From contig JAGWVL010000007.1 of assembly GCA_018970885.1 (NCBI GenBank), forward strand, positions 1 to 44,094: 44,094 nucleotides of DNA, written 5' to 3'. The notes beneath the pieces were generated by a model. It had not been told where the DNA came from, did not search any database, and saw only the letters and a program-made list of their open reading frames with translations. This stretch comes from Actinomycetales bacterium. Lineage in GTDB: Bacteria; Actinomycetota; Actinomycetes; Nanopelagicales; Nanopelagicaceae. Made by a program: the position numbers and the translations under genes. Positions 1 through 9,900 of this stretch are shown in pieces (positions within the stretch are counted from its first letter, which is position 1; each line of letters opens with the position of its first letter).

Positions 1-206
1 GAATGCACAGTTAAATTGTCAATCTTTGTTTGATAATAAAGTGGGTGCCAACTAATTCTGCAAATTGAACAAATACTTGGACCAAGTTTTTGGCAGCCAA
101 AGCATCTACTAGGAAACAAAAGTTGAGACAGTTCGGTCAAAGAGTTCATGGCGCATTATCGATTTTGGTACGTACCTGCAAATTTTTTAACACCAAAGTG
201 TGGAAA
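1..206. other. Non-coding stretch downstream of mtrB
   Basis: No credible gene is seen here. A plus-strand reading frame from 90 runs into mtrB antisense and matches nothing I recognise. A minus-strand TTGACA lies at 17-22, so a leftward promoter with its -10 box just outside the window is possible. A small hairpin-like palindrome at 75-87 (ACTTGG/CCAAGT) has a loop of only one base and is not a convincing terminator. The lipoprotein gene lpqB, which usually follows mtrB in actinobacteria, is not here. Confidence 0.5.
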
Positions 207-1757
207 CTAAGCTTTGTAATCCTCAGGCTGCAGTGGAATCAATCGTTGCTCAATGCTTTCCCACGTATTTCGAGGTAATGTCACAACAAAGTGGGCACCA
301 CGTCCGGGTCTTCCCCATGCTTCAAGTTCTCCATTATGTAAACGTGCATCCTCTAGCGCAATGGAAAGACCAAGTCCCGTACCACCTCGAGTTCGAGCAC
401 GTGATGGATCTGCTCGCCAAAAACGATCAAAGACTCGTATCAAAGCGTTTTCATCTAAACCAACACCATAATCACGAACACCAATTGCGACATCATGATC
501 GCTAGCCTCGATACGTACATCAATTTGTAACTCTTCCGCGTGATCGATTGCGTTAGCTAAAAGGTTACGGAGAATGCGCTCTACGCGGCGAATGTCAGCT
601 TTCACCATGACCACTGGCTGCGCTGTAGTCACGTAAATTTCGGTCTTCCGCTCTTTTGCAACCAACGCTAAATCATCTGCGCATCGCTGAACTAATTGGA
701 CGATGTCAAAATCAACCGCTTCAAGAACAGCAACCTCTGCATCGAAACGAGAAACTTCAAGCAAATCTTCAAGTAATCGTTCAAAGCGATCTAATTGTGC
801 AACTAATAATTCAGCGCTTCTAGCAACAATCGGATCAAAAGTGTCCTTGGAGGAGTGAATGACCTCAGATGCCATACGCAAAGTTGTTAACGGTGTTCGT
901 AGTTCATGGGATACATCAGACACGAACCGTTGCTGAACACGCGAGAGGTTTTCTAAGCGTGCAATCTGTTTTTCAATAGATTCTGCCATCTCATTGAAGG
1001 CCAATCCTAAAGTTGAAATTTCATCCTGCGACTCAACCTTTAGGCGCTTTCTGAAATCTCCAGCAGTAAACTCGGTAGCAATATTCGCAGCATCTCGAAC
1101 TGGGCGAACAACCTGCCGCACAACCAGCCACGTAATTAAACCAATCAATAGCAGAAGTACAAAACCAGTAAGAAATAATGCACGCCTAATAAGGTCAAGT
1201 GTTTTTTCTTGGTTTGCTAGTGAAAAAATTATGTACATCTCGTACTGCCCGGCATTTGGAATCTGAACCTTTTGTCCGATCGCCAAACCTTTAACCTTTG
1301 TACCAGTTAGGTATTTCATATTGGTGTACTGATAAACAAGTTCAGTCTTCTTACGCACACGCTCACTTAGGCTGGTTGGAATTGAGTTTGGATCTAAAAG
1401 ATTGGATGCAATCTCGTAATTATTGTCCATAGTGTTTCCAGGACTACGGATGAAAACTACTTCTCGGGTATTTTCATTGGCGGTCAAAGTTGTGGCTGAA
1501 CTAATAACATCATCGACAACTTTTTGAACTACTGAATCCCTTTCGCCCTGTGCGAGTAAGAACCGATATTCGGCGGTAAAGATTGTAGATCGGGCCTCGG
1601 CAAGGGCTGAATTGAGATTCACCTCTCTAATGCCCGCAGACAGCTGAGAATTAAGGGCAGAACCTGTCACTCCTGTGACACCTAGAGAAAGTATAACTGT
1701 GGAGAGAATTACCTTGATCGCAAGTGAATTACGGATTCGCCAATAGATTCGGTTCAT
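207..1757 (-). CDS. mtrB: MtrB-type sensor histidine kinase
   Basis: Membrane sensor kinase of the MtrAB two-component system, which in actinobacteria tunes cell-wall hydrolases, division and osmotic response. The 516-aa protein has a first membrane helix at about 13-33, an extracytoplasmic domain of about 155 residues, a second helix at about 193-214, a HAMP linker (about 215-265), and a dimerisation domain with the phospho-acceptor His284 in DVSHELRTPL. The ATPase domain follows, with an N-box (LRNLLANAIDHAE), DYGVGL and GGTGLGLSIA. The start ATG lies 2 nt after the mtrA stop, so the two are translationally linked. Family membership is clear from the sequence and from pairing with mtrA. The expected downstream lpqB is absent from the adjacent 206 bp. 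Confidence 0.95.
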   Translation of the reverse strand: MNRIYWRIRNSLAIKVILSTVILSLGVTGVTGSALNSQLSAGIREVNLNSALAEARSTIFTAEYRFLLAQGERDSVVQKVVDDVISSATTLTANENTREVVFIRSPGNTMDNNYEIASNLLDPNSIPTSLSERVRKKTELVYQYTNMKYLTGTKVKGLAIGQKVQIPNAGQYEMYIIFSLANQEKTLDLIRRALFLTGFVLLLLIGLITWLVVRQVVRPVRDAANIATEFTAGDFRKRLKVESQDEISTLGLAFNEMAESIEKQIARLENLSRVQQRFVSDVSHELRTPLTTLRMASEVIHSSKDTFDPIVARSAELLVAQLDRFERLLEDLLEVSRFDAEVAVLEAVDFDIVQLVQRCADDLALVAKERKTEIYVTTAQPVVMVKADIRRVERILRNLLANAIDHAEELQIDVRIEASDHDVAIGVRDYGVGLDENALIRVFDRFWRADPSRARTRGGTGLGLSIALEDARLHNGELEAWGRPGRGAHFVVTLPRNTWESIEQRLIPLQPEDYKA

Positions 1758-1759
1758 TA

Positions 1760-2446
1760 TTAGGAACCGCCCATCACTCCAGCTTTGTAACCAACTCCGC
1801 GCACAGTGACAACAATCTCAGGATGTTCAGCATCATGTTCAATCTTTGAACGTAGGCGTTGAACGTGCACATTAACTAAGCGAGTGTCAGTAGAGTGACG
1901 ATAACCCCAGACCTCGCTGAGCAATGCATCACGGGTAAAGACTCGACCTGGTTCTTTAGCTAAAGCAACAAGTAGATCAAACTCCAAGCGAGTTAAAGCA
2001 ATTTGCTTGCCCCCACGAGTCACTTGGTGTGCCTGTACATCAATAGCTAAATCACCAATTGTTAAAAGCCCTGAAACATCTGCGTTTGTTCGACGTAAGC
2101 GGGTCCTAATTCGTGCGATTAGTTCGGATGGATGACGGAATGGCTTAACCATGTAGTCATCTGCACCAGCCTCTAAACCTTTTACCACATCTTGGGTGTC
2201 ACCTTTTGCCGACAACATAACAATCGGAACCATAGATTCTGCACGAATTAATTTGCAGACTTCAATACCATCAAGGCCGGGCAACATAACATCCAATAAA
2301 ACTAGATCTGGTGGGTTGTTATGGAACACATCCATAACCTCATCACCACGACTTACTAGATCCACGTCGATGCCGGCACCGGTTAAAACGATGCCGAGCA
2401 TCTCTGCGAGATCCTGGTCGTCATCGACGACCATAACTAAAGTCAT
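1760..2446 (-). CDS. mtrA: MtrA-type response regulator
   Basis: OmpR/PhoB-family response regulator, partner of MtrB. The 228-aa protein has a receiver domain with an acidic pocket (Asp8-10), phospho-acceptor Asp52 in LLDVMLPG and conserved Lys100 in VKPF. A C-terminal winged helix (about 130-224) ends in the typical VRGVGYKAG. Its ATG overlaps the ahcY stop by one base (TAATG), and mtrB starts 2 nt after its own stop, so ahcY-mtrA-mtrB is one transcription unit. In mycobacteria, tmk sits between ahcY and mtrA; here it is missing. Length and motifs match full-length MtrA. Confidence 0.96.
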   Translation of the reverse strand: MTLVMVVDDDQDLAEMLGIVLTGAGIDVDLVSRGDEVMDVFHNNPPDLVLLDVMLPGLDGIEVCKLIRAESMVPIVMLSAKGDTQDVVKGLEAGADDYMVKPFRHPSELIARIRTRLRRTNADVSGLLTIGDLAIDVQAHQVTRGGKQIALTRLEFDLLVALAKEPGRVFTRDALLSEVWGYRHSTDTRLVNVHVQRLRSKIEHDAEHPEIVVTVRGVGYKAGVMGGS

Positions 2447-3732
2447 TAGCTACCGTGCTCCCAAGAGTTCAGGTACATATCTTGTGCAGGAGTAAGAACG
2501 TCGATGCGTCCACCCATGCTGATTAACTTGAGTGAAGCTACTTCCTTGTCAATGTATGAAGGAACCTCATGAACACCTGGCTTTAGATTCTTTGCTTCCT
2601 TCACTAGATACTCAGCTGTCAGCGCCTGATCTGAGAATGACATATCCATTACAGATGCTGGGTGACCTTCAGCTGCTCCAAGGTTAACTAGGCGACCTTC
2701 AGCTAGAAGGAGCAAACGACGCCCATCTGACAGTACATATTCATCAGTCTGGTGGCGCATCTTTGAATTCTTCTTCTTCGAGTTCTGCTCAAGCCATGCA
2801 ACATCAATCTCAATATCGAAGTGACCAGAGTTGGCCATAATTGCGCCATCTTTCATTACAGCAAAGTGCTCATCACGAAGAACATCGCGGTTACCTGTAA
2901 CTGTAATAAAAACATCACCGAGCTTTGCAGCATCAAGCATTGGCATTACGCGGAAACCCTGCATCATTGCATCAAGTGCCTTTGTTGGATCAATTTCAGT
3001 AACGATTACATCCGCGCCCATACCCTTTGCACGCTCTGCAACACCCTTACCGCAGTAACCGAAGCCAGCTACAACTACAACTCGACCAGCAAGCAGGAAG
3101 TTAGTTGCACGAAAAACAGCATCAAGCGTTGATTGACCTGTTCCGTAACGGTTATCAAACATGTGCTTTGTATCTGTGTCATTCACCGCGATCATTGGGA
3201 ACTGAAGAGCGCCATCTTTTGCCATCTGATTGAGACGAATAACACCTGTTGTTGTCTCTTCGCACCCACCAGTGATGTTTGGGATTAACTCTTTGCGAGT
3301 TGTATGTAAAGTATTAACTAAATCACAACCATCATCAAATACTTGATGTGGTTCGATATCGAGAGCGGCGTTGATGTGCTTGTAGTAACCATCACGGTCA
3401 ACCGCATTGCGAGCAAATACTGAGATTCCATATTCGTGAACGAGAGCTGCTGCGGTGTCATCTTGTGTAGATAGTGGATTTGATGCGCACAATGCGATCT
3501 CTGCGCCTCCAGCCTTTAGAACACGCATCAAGTTAGCGGTTTCTGTTGTTACGTGCATGCATGCGGCGATACGCACACCTGCAAATGGTTGTGACTTTTC
3601 AAAGCGCTCACGGATTTGAGCAAGCACAGGCATATTGCGCTCAGCCCATTCGATGCGCTTTCGACCCTCTGCTGCAAGTGATGCATCAGCAATGTCATGC
3701 TTTGGAAGAGTTGAAGTAATTGGAACGTTCAC
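2446..3732 (-). CDS. ahcY: Adenosylhomocysteinase
   Basis: S-adenosyl-L-homocysteine hydrolase, an NAD-dependent cytoplasmic enzyme that splits SAH into adenosine and homocysteine and so removes the by-product of SAM-dependent methylation. The 428-aa protein carries the substrate region with TTETANLM and the adjacent [11 protein letters not shown], a Rossmann fold with [18 protein letters not shown], and a C-terminal segment ending in SWEHGS. The start is GTG at 3730-3732, supported by AAGGAG six bases upstream. It is first in the operon with mtrA and mtrB. At 428 aa it is the shorter form, without the insertion seen in many mycobacterial enzymes. A 126-bp gap separates it from the upstream phosphomannomutase gene, so it probably has its own promoter, although I could not choose a convincing -10. 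Confidence 0.96.
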   Translation of the reverse strand: MNVPITSTLPKHDIADASLAAEGRKRIEWAERNMPVLAQIRERFEKSQPFAGVRIAACMHVTTETANLMRVLKAGGAEIALCASNPLSTQDDTAAALVHEYGISVFARNAVDRDGYYKHINAALDIEPHQVFDDGCDLVNTLHTTRKELIPNITGGCEETTTGVIRLNQMAKDGALQFPMIAVNDTDTKHMFDNRYGTGQSTLDAVFRATNFLLAGRVVVVAGFGYCGKGVAERAKGMGADVIVTEIDPTKALDAMMQGFRVMPMLDAAKLGDVFITVTGNRDVLRDEHFAVMKDGAIMANSGHFDIEIDVAWLEQNSKKKNSKMRHQTDEYVLSDGRRLLLLAEGRLVNLGAAEGHPASVMDMSFSDQALTAEYLVKEAKNLKPGVHEVPSYIDKEVASLKLISMGGRIDVLTPAQDMYLNSWEHGS

Positions 3733-3858
3733 GTAAATCTCCTTAAATGGTAATCAAAGTATTAATTGGATACCTAAGGCGTAGGGCTCTACTGTGCTAG
3801 GCGGCTATAGGCATAGGTTACTGCCCTCTTGCGAAAAGTACGTATTGGAAAACGGGGA

Positions 3859-5214
3859 TTAGCCGCGTATTACAGAGAGAACCGCATCACGTACCGACTC
3901 CATTTGAGCCTGAGTTGTAGCCTCAACGTTAAGCCGTAGTAGCGGCTCGGTATTTGAAGGACGCAGGTTGAACCACCATGTATCCCCATTTACCGTCAAG
4001 CCATCTAATTCATCAATCACAACATTGTCCGAGTCATAACTCCGGCGAACTAAATCGGTTGCTTGTTGTGTGTCCGCAACTTTTGAGTTGATCTCACCAC
4101 TTGATGAGTACCGATTAAAAGGAGCTAATAGTTCGGACATGCTTGTAGAACTTTCGCCAAGAGCTGCAATCGCATGAAGTGCTGCAAGTGCGCCGCTATC
4201 TGCCATCCAAAACTCTTTAAAGTAGAAGTGTCCTGAGTGCTCACCGCCAAAGATTGCCCCACTTTCAGCCATCATCTTCTTGATGTATGAGTGACCTACT
4301 CGACTCCGCAATCCAGTACCACCATTTTCGGCAATAACCTCTTGCACCGCACGAGATGATATTAAGTTGTAAATGATCTTTGAGCCAGGATGCTTCTGCA
4401 ACTCTCGTTGTGCAATCAATGCGGTAAGTGCTGAAGGATTTACTGCAATGCCACGTTCATCAACCAAGAAACAACGATCGGCATCTCCATCAAATGCCAA
4501 ACCTATGTCAGCTTTCTTTTCGATCATAGCTTGCTTTAAATCTTGCAAAGTTGTTTCATCTAACGGATTTGCCTCGTGGTTTGGAAATGATCCATCCAGC
4601 TCGAAGTACATGGGAATGACCTCACAATTAAGCCGTGCAAAAATGGCCGGAGCTGTGTGACCAGCCATTCCATTTCCAGCATCCACAATAATCCTTAGTG
4701 GGCGAATCTTTGTTACATCAACAAGGGTCAAAAGATAGTCAACGTACTCCTCCAACATGTTGCGCTGCTTCTCGACCCCTACGTTGCGCAATGCAATTGG
4801 CGAACCTTGGCGGACAAAGTTCTCAATAGTTACTAAGCCAGACTCTTTTCCAATGGGACGAGCTTTGCTCAAGCACAACTTAATTCCGTTGTATTGAGCG
4901 GGGTTATGACTGGCGGTAAACATCGCTCCTGGTAGCCCTAACTTTCCAGATGCGAAATACAACATATCTGTTGAGGCTAAACCAATTCGTATTACATCCA
5001 TACCTTGGGAGGTTGCTCCCGCTGAAAAAGCATCTGCTAACTCTGGAGATGATGGGCGCATATCCTCGCCAATAACAATTGTTCCGGGTTCACGTTCTAT
5101 TTGTAAGAAACGAGCAAAGGAGACTCCAGTTGCAAAAGCAAAATCTGCATCAATTTCTGTATCAACTAAACCTCTAATGTCATAGGCTTTAAAAATGTTG
5201 GGGATGAGTTCCAT
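3859..5214 (-). CDS. manB: Phosphomannomutase / phosphoglucomutase
   Basis: Alpha-D-phosphohexomutase, probably interconverting mannose-6-phosphate and mannose-1-phosphate for GDP-mannose and surface glycans. At 451 aa it has all four family signatures: the phosphoserine loop TASHNPAQYNG (Ser102), the magnesium loop FDGDADRCFLVD, the sugar-specificity loop GGEHSGHFYFK, and the phosphate-binding RPSNTEPLLRLN. It starts 6 nt after the DUF3499 stop, so the two are probably cotranscribed. The same neighbourhood (manB near DUF3499, whiB and mtrA) occurs in other actinobacteria. A second, different mutase of this superfamily lies at 37845-39470. Specificity for mannose over glucose is inferred from context. 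Confidence 0.92.
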   Translation of the reverse strand: MELIPNIFKAYDIRGLVDTEIDADFAFATGVSFARFLQIEREPGTIVIGEDMRPSSPELADAFSAGATSQGMDVIRIGLASTDMLYFASGKLGLPGAMFTASHNPAQYNGIKLCLSKARPIGKESGLVTIENFVRQGSPIALRNVGVEKQRNMLEEYVDYLLTLVDVTKIRPLRIIVDAGNGMAGHTAPAIFARLNCEVIPMYFELDGSFPNHEANPLDETTLQDLKQAMIEKKADIGLAFDGDADRCFLVDERGIAVNPSALTALIAQRELQKHPGSKIIYNLISSRAVQEVIAENGGTGLRSRVGHSYIKKMMAESGAIFGGEHSGHFYFKEFWMADSGALAALHAIAALGESSTSMSELLAPFNRYSSSGEINSKVADTQQATDLVRRSYDSDNVVIDELDGLTVNGDTWWFNLRPSNTEPLLRLNVEATTQAQMESVRDAVLSVIRG

Positions 5215-5220
5215 AATTTT

Positions 5221-5586
5221 TTAGGATGGAACTGCGCGAAGGTGACCACGGCGACCTAATTGTTGCTGTGCAGATGAAGTTTGAGTTGGTGCAATTGCCT
5301 CAATATCTTTTGCTGCAACTTCACGGACCGCATCGGCTATCGCCATCAAATCATCATCGCTGGGTCCTTGTGAGCTGCCATCAATTTCTTGCTTGATAAC
5401 ACTCCAACCGTGAGGAACCTTTAACCGCGTTCCGTGGACGACACACAAATCATAAGCATGCGGCTCTGAGTAAGTAGCAAGTGGTCCAACGACCGCGGTT
5501 GATTCTGCATACACATAAGTCAAGGTCATGGTTGCATGAGATTTGCATCCAGCGCGAGAGCAACCGCGTCCACCTTGAGTTCTCAT
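5221..5586 (-). CDS. DUF3499 family protein
   Basis: Small actinobacteria-specific protein of unknown function (121 aa). The N-terminal half is well conserved in the family: CSRAGC, then TLTYVYAESTAVVGPLATY and EPHAYDLCVVH. Cys9, Cys14, Cys48 and His51 form a C-x4-C...C-x2-H set that could bind zinc; this is inferred from spacing only. The C-terminal half is variable and looks disordered. It lies 6 nt upstream of the phosphomannomutase gene, a linkage seen in many actinobacteria, which hints at a role with surface glycan synthesis. The start at 5586 fits a leaderless transcript. Confidence 0.88.
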   Translation of the reverse strand: MRTQGGRGCSRAGCKSHATMTLTYVYAESTAVVGPLATYSEPHAYDLCVVHGTRLKVPHGWSVIKQEIDGSSQGPSDDDLMAIADAVREVAAKDIEAIAPTQTSSAQQQLGRRGHLRAVPS

Positions 5587-5593
5587 AAGTGAA

Positions 5594-5599
5594 ACATTA
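5594..5599 (-). promoter_or_regulatory. Candidate -10 box for leaderless DUF3499-manB mRNA
   Basis: On the minus strand the hexamer TAATGT (TANNNT) ends 7 nt before the DUF3499 ATG, and no Shine-Dalgarno sequence is visible. This spacing places the transcription start at or next to the start codon. No clear -35 box is seen. Confidence 0.5.
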
Positions 5600-5628
5600 G
5601 TGGGAGGTGGTATGAAAAGTTGGGATTA

Positions 5629-6939
5629 TCAAGGATTTAATATTCGAATATTTGAGTCAGGAATCTCGATGCGAGTAAGTACGCTTCCGGGTGCTATCGG
5701 GAAGTACCCATATCCGTTAACCGATGAAACCAGCGCACCTGCATAGGTCTGCTTTCCAACCTTGGTGATAGTAAATGATCGTGCCTCAGCAGGTACGCGC
5801 CAAGTAGCAACATCTGAGCCCTTGATTGCCTTTCGAATTGATTTGCCATTAACCAAGGTGACCTCAACGGCAACATTAATTTCTGAACCTGCAAAAACAA
5901 CAAGTGGGGTAAGACCTGTGACCGCCATTGTGAACTCGCTTAGTTCTGGGGCTCCCGTGCTCCACGTGAAGTCTTTACCTCCCCCAATCGCCACTGATGA
6001 TTCAACTGCAGCTACCACCGGCTCAGTTGAAGTTATCTTTACGGCAAAAGCTGAAGAGGATATCTTGGGAGAGAAAGTAAATTCAGTTACAAGCCCCGCC
6101 GAAATACTTCGTGAATTCAAGCCAACTGGTATAAACACCCCATCGGCTGAGAGAAGTTCAACGGTTACACTGGAATCAACATCTCCGGGAGTCAGGACTC
6201 TGAGTACATGTTCGGGTGCAGCACCTTGCCCAGGTTTCTTTCCTTGATTTGGAATCGCAGGAATTACAACCACTTTGCTGGGTGAGGTTGTTGGATTAAC
6301 AAGATCTCCACCTAATGCACGCAAGCCCTTTCCTTGCTCATCAATCATGAAGGAGTTAATTCTGCCTGAACGTGGAACAACGTTGACAGTTAACTTCTTA
6401 TCACCTGGTGCAAGCGAATCAACTGGAATAACCAAGTAATTTTTAGATAAAACATTAAATGTTCGTAGCGGTTGCTTCCCATTTTCGGTGAAGATGTTGA
6501 CATCTACTACAGCATCGCTTAATCCACTATTTACAATTATTAGTCGACCCTTTGTTGTGATGTCTGCACTGGCACCAACAAACCACTGTGAAGAAGCAGG
6601 GCCTGAACAGAGCGCTCCACCCGCCCAACTACCCGCTTTGCTCTGCCATACAACTGGTGTTGAACCCTGCGCATCAAATAGTAAGGAGTCTTTCATTACA
6701 GGAAGGCGTAATACTTTTACGGGCTCTGTTTTCTTACTTTTATTTTGCAACCTTTGAAACTGGATTTTTTTGGAGGAAAGAGAAATCTGTGATGACAACC
6801 CAGAAAGTGTCGGTGGACAAACAACGGCTGGGTAGTTTTCTGAGTAACTCTTTTTAGTCACAGCCACATTAAGCGCTGAAGCGATTATGATTGCGGCAAC
6901 AATAAAGGCGATAAATCGAAGGGGGCGAGAAAAATTCAT
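5629..6939 (-). CDS. DUF5719 family secreted/membrane-anchored protein
   Basis: Protein of unknown function (436 aa) with a single N-terminal hydrophobic segment at about 8-28 (FIAFIVAAIIIASALNVAV), suggesting an uncleaved anchor or signal peptide. The rest is a beta-rich extracytoplasmic region with features typical of DUF5719, including FTWSTGAP. Its ATG overlaps the stop of the upstream giant glycosyltransferase by 4 nt (ATGA), a pairing conserved in actinobacteria. It may therefore work with that enzyme outside the membrane, for example as an accessory or carrier for the glycan; this is inference. No catalytic motif is recognisable. Confidence 0.85.
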   Translation of the reverse strand: MNFSRPLRFIAFIVAAIIIASALNVAVTKKSYSENYPAVVCPPTLSGLSSQISLSSKKIQFQRLQNKSKKTEPVKVLRLPVMKDSLLFDAQGSTPVVWQSKAGSWAGGALCSGPASSQWFVGASADITTKGRLIIVNSGLSDAVVDVNIFTENGKQPLRTFNVLSKNYLVIPVDSLAPGDKKLTVNVVPRSGRINSFMIDEQGKGLRALGGDLVNPTTSPSKVVVIPAIPNQGKKPGQGAAPEHVLRVLTPGDVDSSVTVELLSADGVFIPVGLNSRSISAGLVTEFTFSPKISSSAFAVKITSTEPVVAAVESSVAIGGGKDFTWSTGAPELSEFTMAVTGLTPLVVFAGSEINVAVEVTLVNGKSIRKAIKGSDVATWRVPAEARSFTITKVGKQTYAGALVSSVNGYGYFPIAPGSVLTRIEIPDSNIRILNP

Positions 6940-9900
6940 GCTAGCTCCCTCTCTGAGATTTCACTCTTACGACGTCCTGCAGGAAGGGCCATCACCAGCA
7001 CTATGACGAGGAGAATTAACTGTAAGGAAAGCCATCCACGGCGAATAGTTCCATCGTGAATTAATGAGATTTCTCCCGGCTCGGTAACAGTAAAGGTTGG
7101 GAGACCTTGCTCACTCTTGTTGCGGTCTAGCCGGTAACCATTTTCAAGAACCTGCCAAGAACGATTGTACGTCTCTGTCAAAATTAAAGTTCCTGCTGAT
7201 GGAACAAATGTTCTAGCACCAACTTCACCAGCTTCTAACTCTTTTCGAACTCCATCAGCACCTACAAACATTAAACGTGAAGCCGGTGCGGTTACTTTCC
7301 AAACAACACCTAATGAAGTTGCAGAGGTTCTAGAAAATCCACCAATTCCATCGATAGAGCGAATAATCTCTTTTTTAAATGGAGCTTTTACATAAAGGTA
7401 CTTCACACCGAAATCACTGAGTGTCGAACTACTCGTGACTCCAGAACCATCAATAAGTCCACGTGCAGCCTCTGCGATTGCGACAGTCTGTGTAGGGGCT
7501 ACATCTGGTTCACCAAGTGAAATATCTTTACCACGCGATAAGTAGTACTGAATCTTCTTGTCATTTTTACTACCGACTTCACGTAAAACAAGAATTTTTA
7601 CATCTTTTTCAACACTCAAAAAAGCAGGCATTACCGTTTCTTGATTAGCTTGAACTAATGAATCTGCACCTTTCGTCACCGTCCACCCAATAGCCAACAC
7701 TGAATAGATAAATGTCGTGAACAAAAGTAAGGCAGAGAGAACATGACGATAATGAATGTGGCTCAAAACCAAAGTTTCACGCAAGCGATCGAGTAACACC
7801 GTGCCCGCCGCTACCGCAGCTAATGTCACCAGAACCAATACCGGTCCTGGCCAAACCTTGGAAGAGGCCTCATTACCATGTGTTGAGATTGAAAGAGCTG
7901 ATACAACAACGGCTAAGACCAATGCCCTAACACCATATTCTGCTATCTGGCGCGCATGCGTGGAAGAAAAGAGTGAGACGATCAAAACCAACAAAATTGG
8001 GCTAACTAACCAAATGGGTAATGAATTTGCACCACCTGGATTTCCAAGTAATGCATGAATTGGTCCGCCACCAGGAATAAGTAATCCTGGCTCTACTAAT
8101 AAACGACTTGGATGAGTAAACGTTTCTAGTGAATAAGGAATGTTTAAAATAAAGGGAACAAAGATTAAAGCGACACGTTTTTGAAAGCGTAATGAGTACA
8201 AAGCGGCATTGGCTTCTTGCGCATGCTTTCCATAATCACTTAAGGTCGAAATAATCCCTGCAGCTAGACCAATTACAAAGATCATGAGTGAGAACCCATA
8301 GAGCAGAGCTAAGAGCAGCGAAACTCCGGCAATTTTTCTCCAAGTAAAGCTTTCAATATTTTCGATGTCACTGAGAAGTAGTGCAACCAAAGGCGCCAGG
8401 ATCATAAACAAAACCGTTGCTATGTGACCTGTAGATACCGCCGCAATAGCTACCGGTGACATCGCATAAAGAAATGCGGCAGGCATTGAGATCCAGGTAT
8501 TTCCGGTTAAACGCTTGAGAAGCTTGGATGCCGAAAACATCATGAGAATGGGTGCAACCAAGAAGAAAATTGTAATCAAGAACTGAACCTTGCCCAGGAA
8601 AAATAAGGATGCTGTTGCTGTGATTGCAACCCATGTTGGGGTCGCAACAGTTGAGCCCATACCTACTTGGTGCCAGGACTCAAAATATGTGCGCCACAAA
8701 TCGGTAGCCCCAGCTGTCGAAATGGGCAAGGCTCCTCCAACAAGTGCCCCAAATCTGTTGCGAGAATTCAGGAGGCTGATGAGCGTGATCAAAACAAATC
8801 CAATTACTTCTGGACGTTTGAAAACACCAAACCAATGATTGGAATTCACAGGAGTGAGTAAATCTTCATCATCATTAGTATCTAATACTGAAGTTGTTGA
8901 AACCTGATTGTTCTCCGGAAACAACTTTGCACGAACCGCATCGACGACACCTTCTAATGCAAGTCGGATCTGTGACCAGCGTGGTGGAATAAATTCAGCG
9001 ATAACTCTGGCTGAAACAAAACGTTGCTTTTTACGCACCTTACGTGCAGCAATGATTAACCCTGGTCTAACGATCAAAGACCCCACAGCCAAGATTTCAT
9101 CTGCTGCATAACCCGGAAGCTTTGCGATCAAATAGCCAATAGCTCTAGCAATTGCTGTTCCTAGCAACTGAATTACCAGCCATGGCAAAATCCACCACGA
9201 AGAGTTTGAAAGCAAAACATAAGCTGCGTTGCGTCGATCTAGCAATAAAGGTCTATGAAGAAAAGCACCTTCGACTTCAACTGTTCTTCGTTCATTAGCT
9301 GAAGCTTGTGCATGAAATGCAACAGCACCTGTTGCAACCATTACAGAGTGGCCGGCAGCACGAGCACGCCATCCAAAGTCAACATCATCTCTAAATAGGG
9401 TTAATTTGGGATCTAAACCACCCAGCTCCTCAAAAACTTCTCGGCGAATCAATGCACCGGCTGTGCTGACCGCTAATACATCATGGTTTCCATCATGTTG
9501 ACCTTGGTCATACTCCAAAGGTTCCAGCCCTGTCCATCGTGCACCATTACCCGCAATGCTGACACCGGCTTCAAGTAAGTGTGTTCGATCATGCCAACCC
9601 AATAACTTTGGACCAACCATAACAACTTGTGGTCGATCATTGACTGCAGCTAATAACTCTGCGAGCGCAGTTGGTGCAGGTGCACAATCATCATGAATCA
9701 ACCAGATCCATTCATTTTCAACTGCTTTTGGTAATTTATTGACGGCCAGCGAAATTGCTTGACCGAAACCAGTTTCAACATCTGCTGAGACAAATGGAAT
9801 GCGTGCAGATTTTAAAAGTTTTGTTGATGCATCCTGCGAACCTGTATCAACCGCGGTAATTAAATCAATCGGTCGAGTTTGCGAGGTGAGCGCTGCAACA

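Noticed and set aside
75-87. Palindrome ACTTGG-A-CCAAGT followed by T residues, as a possible terminator
   Set aside because: The one-base loop leaves only a few pairs once opened to a feasible size, and it points the wrong way for mtrB.
90-505. Two plus-strand reading frames of 62 and 101 codons
   Set aside because: They lie largely antisense to mtrB, show no recognisable domain and no ribosome site.
3733-3858. SAH or SAM riboswitch upstream of ahcY
   Set aside because: I could not find the conserved core of either class. Only a good ribosome site is evident.
5762-6247. 161-codon plus-strand frame
   Set aside because: It is antisense to the DUF5719 gene, threonine/serine-rich, with no domain.
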